DNA of 64,000 bases from Chiridota heheva (Eukaryota > Echinodermata > Holothuroidea > Apodida > Chiridotidae): the NCBI GenBank assembly GCA_020152595.1, contig JAIGNY010000126.1, positions 124,001-188,000 of the forward strand. The letters run 5' to 3'. The notes under the pieces are model-generated. The model saw only the letters and a list, made by a program, of their open reading frames with translations, ran no database searches and had not been told where the DNA came from. Each line of letters begins with the position of its first letter. The first letter of the stretch is position 1. Positions 1 through 64,000 of this stretch are shown here, one piece after another. Position numbers and translations under genes: made by a program.

Positions 1-1066
1 TGCTTGTGTTTTTGGAGAAAATATGCTAAAATTTGTGATTTCGGGCCATTTTGGACCTTTTCTGATCAAAAAATCATAAAATCGGCCCAAATATTGTATT
101 GGAATTTTTAAAATCTCTACGGATAGAGGAGAAATAGATCGTTCAGACGAACTATTACAATAACAGGTGCACCCCCTCTACATGCTTAAAAGGTCTCTGA
201 TGATGACGTCAATTTGCGTCTTTTTTTTTCCTCGCACATTCGACATCACCAAATGGCGAGATACAAGTTACAACGTCGAACGTGCTTTCCGACTCCTATG
301 TTTTCTTCAGAATAATAATGACTCAGAGGGTGGAAGGTACTTCTGATGAAGAAGATGTACCAGAACTTCGACCAGATTGAGGAAGAGGAGAATATAGAGC
401 CTGCTGAGATGGATAGTGATCTGTTCCAAATTACGGAGTTGGTGAGTGTTTTCTTCCAAAAATAGCGAAAGTACTACATTGTAAATGTGTAGTAATAAAA
501 TAAGGCTTATAGAATTATAATGATAAATTAGCGGGGATTTTTTGCTTGTTACGAGAAACAAGTAAAAGGGACACTAAAATCACATATAAAAAAGGATTTA
601 GGTCCTTTCTATAATAGCCGGATGAAACAAATGAAAGCTGAACCCCAATAATAACATTTCTAAATGGACTGAAATATATGTATTTCCCAATGGCAAAATT
701 GTAAATTTAGGCCTACTGAAATATGTGTATTCCCAATTTTACAAAATCCAAGTTCCATTATTTCAGGGCCGAAATCACAATTTTATGGGGAAAGTGGAGT
801 AGGGTCCCATGTTAGGGCAAAATACACATGTTGGGGGTGCCCAGGCCCATTTAGAGGAAAATGCTTGTATATAGGCCTAGTATCGGTACATTATTTTGAT
901 GCCCCATTTTTGGGACCATGATCCTTTTCCTCTCCCCCTGGCTATGCCACTGTTGTGGTGATGACCAGATCGATAAAACAAACATTTTGGACCCCTGTAT
1001 GTACCCCCGGGCTTCTCGGCTGTAAAAGTCTGTCCCCACGGTTACCACAAACTTGTGGGGCAGGTT
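1..1066. other. Unassigned 5' sequence
   Basis: No repeat or gene recognised. A stretch at about 310-436 is acidic in two frames (TSDEEDVPELRPD; EEEENIEPAEMDSDLFQITE) and is flanked by TTTTCTTCAG and GTGAGT, so it might be an exon. No single frame is open across it. Confidence 0.3.
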
Positions 1067-1222
1067 AGAAACCACAATAACATGTTATGCGATAACATGT
1101 TATGCGATAACATGTTATGCGATAACATGTTATGCGTATGCTTGAAGAGGACGAGCCGCCCGCTACTAGAAACCACAATAACATGTTATGCGTATGCTTG
1201 AAGAGGACGAGCCGCCCGCTAC
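1067..1222 (+). repeat. Tandem duplication and palindromic microsatellite
   Basis: AGAAACCACAATAACATGTTATGCG followed by an Asp/Glu-coding block is present twice, 101 bp apart (start 1067 and 1168). The first copy also has four head-to-tail ATAACATGTTATGCG units, each centred on the palindrome ATAACATGTTAT. Confidence 0.85.
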
Positions 1223-1629
1223 TCCCCAACCCAAGAGAAAGAGGGACAGACCGTTGAAGATGAGCCCAGGCCCCTCTTCCAGGCCTTCCGCTGCAGTCTC
1301 GCCACCATCACCACTCAAAGAAAATCCGACTGCAGCGGAAAAAGCTGCCTTCAAAACCAGGGAGGAAGAGCGGAACGCTCGGCTGCAGGAGATACAACGG
1401 TCGAAGGTCATCCCTGCAGCCGATAAAGACTATCATCTGTGGGAAGTACTGGTAGAGAGTGACTGGGATCGACATGAGGTCTTCGGTAACTGGTTATGGG
1501 AAGACCAAACTAAAGTAAGTTGAATGAATATAGTTGCATTTTTTTTTTTTTTTTTTTAAATTCTATTTGCAGCAACAAGATATAGCAGAAGACTTTACAA
1601 ATTTGGACCTTTTCGGCAAACATTTCTTA
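1188..1629 (+). CDS. Unidentified two-exon ORF
   Basis: An ORF from ATG 1188 runs to a clean GTAAGT donor at 1515. A 58-nt candidate intron with a long T tract ends TTTGCAG, and reading continues in phase 0 as QQDIAEDFTNLDLFGKHFL before a stop at 1627-1629. The product has a basic, AT-hook-like KRKRDRP stretch, a Pro/Ser-rich linker, a charged helix (EREE-like) and a Trp-rich block HLWEVLVESDWDRHEVFGNW. I do not recognise the family. It could be the 3' end of an upstream gene, a gene of its own or a transposon gene. The start is uncertain because the 5' end lies in a recent tandem duplication. Confidence 0.4.
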
Positions 1630-4250
1630 TGAATTCCATGTGGAATGAACAGAAGTAAGTGTTCAATAGATAATCAGCATAGTCTATCAACATAAAAGCA
1701 GCTGTGAAGCTTGTAATGGCTGAAATTGGGTCAGAAATAAACAAAAAAACACTTTCGTGCATAATAAATGAGGTAAATGACCTAATTTGCATATCATTTG
1801 CATAATTTCTTATTTAATTTTTTGCAAATGATGATGTAAACATCTTGTTTTTCTGCATTCTATTAGTTTTGGACATCATAGAAGGGGAAAATGCATTTGT
1901 TTTGGAAAATTTAGTGCCATACACTATTAGATAGATTATTCACAGAATCGGGGGATAATTTTTAGATCAAAATGTACCAAATTTTTCATATTTGCGTCAT
2001 TTTTTTTCTTCTGAATTCTAAAAATCCATGAATAGTATCATATGAAAGGTCTTTCCAAGGACGATTCAGAAATTCTATCCATATTTTTTTGCTATTTAGC
2101 CACAAGGCACAAGCGTGTCATAAAGATAGAATGTTTGGAGACCTGATATGCTAATTCAATGACCTAATTTGCATATTTGAGTTCAGAAATTGCACATTTT
2201 TGGAAAGTACAACATGTTAGCTTTCATAAAAGTCGAACTTGTTTTGGTACAAATGTAACAGAAAGTGCTGAGAAAATCCTCTTTCCAAAAATTTCAGAAA
2301 TAGCTTATTCTATTTTTGGAACCGTGGCAGAGTAAGGGTTAAACTAAATACAATGTTAATATGCTTTTTACACAAATTTGTTTCTATTCTCTGAGATTGT
2401 TCTATTTTTATTTCATTTTCCTCACCCATTTCTCTAAATCACTTTAATCTCTTTATGGTGTATAAAGGATAGCAGATTCTCTGAGGTTGTTCTATTTTCA
2501 TTTCCATTTTCCTCACCCATTTCTCTAATCACTTTGATCTCTTTATGGTGTATAAAGGATAGCAGATTACTTTGATCTCTTTATGGTGTATAAAGGATAG
2601 CAGATTCTCTGAGGTTGTTCTATTTTCATTTTCATTTTCCTCACCCGTTTCTCTAAATCACTTTGATCTCTTTATGGTGTATAAAAGATAGCAGATTCTC
2701 TGAGATTGTTCTATTTTCAAGACATTTAAAGGTCTTTGCCTGACTACTGTGTCATTACCTATTGTCGTCTGAGTAAAAGAGGTCTGTAAAGTTTGAGAGT
2801 AGCATGACAAGCGTTTGAGTTATGGCTGGTGAACTTTTGGAAATTTTTGTCATCTGCAAACTTGTGGTACTGTATTGTTAAGGCAGGCGGGTCAAAATAT
2901 TGATGTAATTTTTTAAATTCTTTTATAATTGTCAGTTTTTGCCTTATTGGGGAATTTTATTTCACTAGAGTGAATAGTAATCTCTCTTTCACAATACCTC
3001 ATTTAATTCATTTGTCTTAAATAGGTGCTCTAGAATCACAAATTCAATCATCATTTCTTGTTGCTGTTCCATTTGTATGCATATACAGCTTGCATAATAT
3101 TACTTACCATGAATCTTCATACCCAAATCATGTAGTGAACTAATCCTCTGGATTAGGGCATGAAAGCATACATGAAAATTGTTTATCACACAGTAAAGAT
3201 AAGTCAATGGCCTTTAACACGTGTCCACAAAATTTGCGACCAGATCTGGTCACAAAATTGTTTTCTATATCAAACTTTATTTAATTATTATAAAAAATTG
3301 ATAAAACAGTAGTCAAACTTGTCTACTTGTGTTCCGCAAAGAATAAAATATCAGTCGTCTCCCGTAAATTTTCCCTCTAAAAAAACAAAAAGTGGGCCAT
3401 TAATGATGCGCGTCATTCAAATAGATTTAAAGCCAATAACACATCAAAATTCAAGCGTACAACGTGATGGCCTGCATCCTTCTTTGGGTATTTGATAGTG
3501 ACTTTACTTAAGAACGCTCGCGTATTCAAGCATATACGCTCAGCGACAGAGCGTATGGATTTTGCTCAAGCTTGTTCGAAGTATCGCTGAGACCTAACTA
3601 CCGTTCCATTTCTGAAGCCGTGAACAACAAAATTGCAAAGAAAGTGTAGGAAAAGGCTCATTTCTCAGGAATTTGGCTTTGTAAACTCAATGAATAAGGT
3701 AATTGTTTCTCAGACTAACTGAGTTGCTATCTTGTGAACATTAGGTCTTGAAATTTTAGGAAGGTGTATAAATTTTTGCATAGAAGTAAATGGTATCAGC
3801 TCTGGAAAAGCAGTGCAGTTTTCTACACATAGAAATGCATAGTGATTCGTTCTCACTAATTATTACTCAAAAGCGTTTTACAATGGAAACTGTTGAGGCT
3901 GGGGTATAAGGCAAGTGAATTATTTGAGTCTAATGAAGGAGAATTTACTATTAACTCTAGTGAAATATACCGACTGGTTCGCTAGGTGGTAGAGCCACAA
4001 CTGCAACTTGAAGGTTGTGGGCAGCAGTGTGGCCAAGAGGGGGTAGTTACCTCTCCCCTCTCACACTTTCTAGAAAAATGTCCTTCATATTCTTATTTTA
4101 TGATTTAGTCTATATTATTGCTTAAATTTGCTCAAGTAATGCCATGTAAACAGTACATAGTAATGTGAACCTTTTTCATTATATGCATGTGCTATGAATG
4201 TCAAATTTTATCCCCTTCATTTTTAACCCCCCCCCCCCCTTTCAACCCCA
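1630..4250. other. No gene seen apart from the minisatellite
   Basis: Outside 2386-2720 and a SINE-like head at 3969-4020 I see no coding sequence. The missing DCAF11 N-terminal exons were looked for and not found here. They may be too diverged or lie left of the window. Confidence 0.4.
2386..2720 (+). repeat. About 88-bp minisatellite, 3-4 copies
   Basis: TTCTCTGAGGTTGTTCTATT ... CTCTTTATGGTGTATAAAGG ... ATAGCAGA recurs at about 2387, 2476, 2604 and partly at 2566 and 2697. Confidence 0.85.
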
Positions 4251-4254
4251 CCCA

Positions 4255-4511
4255 CTTATTTTACCCTTGCCAAGGTGCTGGTTGTGGGTTCAATCTCCAG
4301 CCATACCAAAGACTTTAACAAATGGGACCTGCTGCCATCTTGCCTCATATTTAGCACAAGGGATCAAAGCAAAGTATTAGTACATGCTTGTGCACTGTGT
4401 GTTGTCTGCAGCTTCAGAAGTTTCTATTGTAAAGAGCTTGGAGTATGCCTACAGTACTTGCATAGAAAAGAGCTATATAAAAACCAAGTAGTATTATTAT
4501 TATTATTATTT
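4255..4511 (+). mobile_element. tRNA-derived SINE with (ATT)n tail
   Basis: A B-box-like GGGTTCAATCTC is followed by a body ending TATATAAAAACCAAG and a (TATT)n-type tail at 4490-4511. A second tRNA-like head (CGCTAGGTGGTAGAG...GGTTGTGGG) sits at 3969-4020, perhaps the A-box part displaced by an insertion. Confidence 0.55.
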
Positions 4512-4555
4512 GTCCCGCTTGCATGAAAGTCTTTTTCTCTTCTTTTCTTCTGTAG

Positions 4556-63673
<59,118 letters not shown>

Positions 63674-64000
63674 GTAAGTGCATTCAGAACCTATAGACTA
63701 AAAATGGAGAAGCGTGTCAGCAGTGGGGAGGGGGTGGGCCTGTGGCCCCCTCACTTTCTAGAATTTTCCCCCTCCCACACATTTTTGAAAATTTTCTGGT
63801 GCTGCTGAATGTCAGTTACATTGCATGTTTTCCTATTGTTCAGGACAGATTAAGAAAGGGGGTGGGGCGGGAGGAGATGCCTTTGCTGTTGAGAGGGTAG
63901 CTATCTTCAAGAGCAAAAACCAGAATCATATTTAAATACTATGTCTTTATAGGTAAGGTTTAAAAACAAATTGTCTTGTGTGGAGTGCGAATAGGTATTT
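63674..64000. other. Start of DCAF11 intron after exon j
   Basis: No exon found before the window edge. Confidence 0.6.

Noticed and set aside
307-561. 84-residue - strand leucine-rich ORF
   Set aside because: No homology, no splice or start context, and the opposite strand shows an acidic bias more suggestive of coding.

Overview
This is a piece of an animal nuclear genome. It is AT-rich, with short exons, GT-AG introns of up to 36 kb, several tRNA-derived SINE families, non-LTR and Penelope-like retroelements, foldback repeats and a Polinton relic. No bacterial or viral gene order is present. The repeat mix and the vertebrate-like gene products suggest a marine invertebrate deuterostome, perhaps an echinoderm. 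That placement is inference only.

Two host genes account for nearly all conserved coding sequence. On the + strand, ten exons between 4556 and 63673 encode a WD40 protein that aligns along its length with DCAF11, a substrate receptor of CUL4-DDB1 ubiquitin ligases. All ten splice phases agree (1089 nt, 363 codons). The N-terminal exons (roughly 130 residues in human) were not found, and the last exon lies beyond the right edge. On the - strand, ten exons between 47414 and 18582 form a complete gene of 623 codons including the stop. It encodes a polypeptide N-acetylgalactosaminyltransferase closest to GALNT7: membrane anchor, catalytic domain and C-terminal ricin-type lectin domain. The whole GALNT7-like gene lies antisense inside one 36.4-kb DCAF11 intron (17708-54089).

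Layout: 1-4555, unexplained sequence with an unidentified two-exon ORF, minisatellite and SINE; 4556-17707, DCAF11 exons 1-5 of those visible, with introns full of SINEs, LINE tails, foldback repeats and a large minisatellite; 18582-47414, GALNT7-like gene, whose last intron holds a broken 5.4-kb Polinton with terminal inverted repeats, and whose other introns hold a PHD-finger CR1-type LINE, a Penelope-like relic, an RTE-like LINE tail and several satellites; 47415-54089, intergenic/intronic repeats, a lone copy of the Polinton terminal repeat and a decayed partial copy of a DCAF11 exon; 54090-63673, DCAF11 exons 6-10, with an intron array of about 20 units that each look like a complete 3' splice site.

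The points most worth a second look are the splice-acceptor-like tandem array, the nested gene arrangement, the pseudo-exon, the four dispersed loci of one minisatellite family, and a mosaic duplication at 26.7-27.8 kb that may be an assembly artefact. I found no convincing new enzymatic or defence system.
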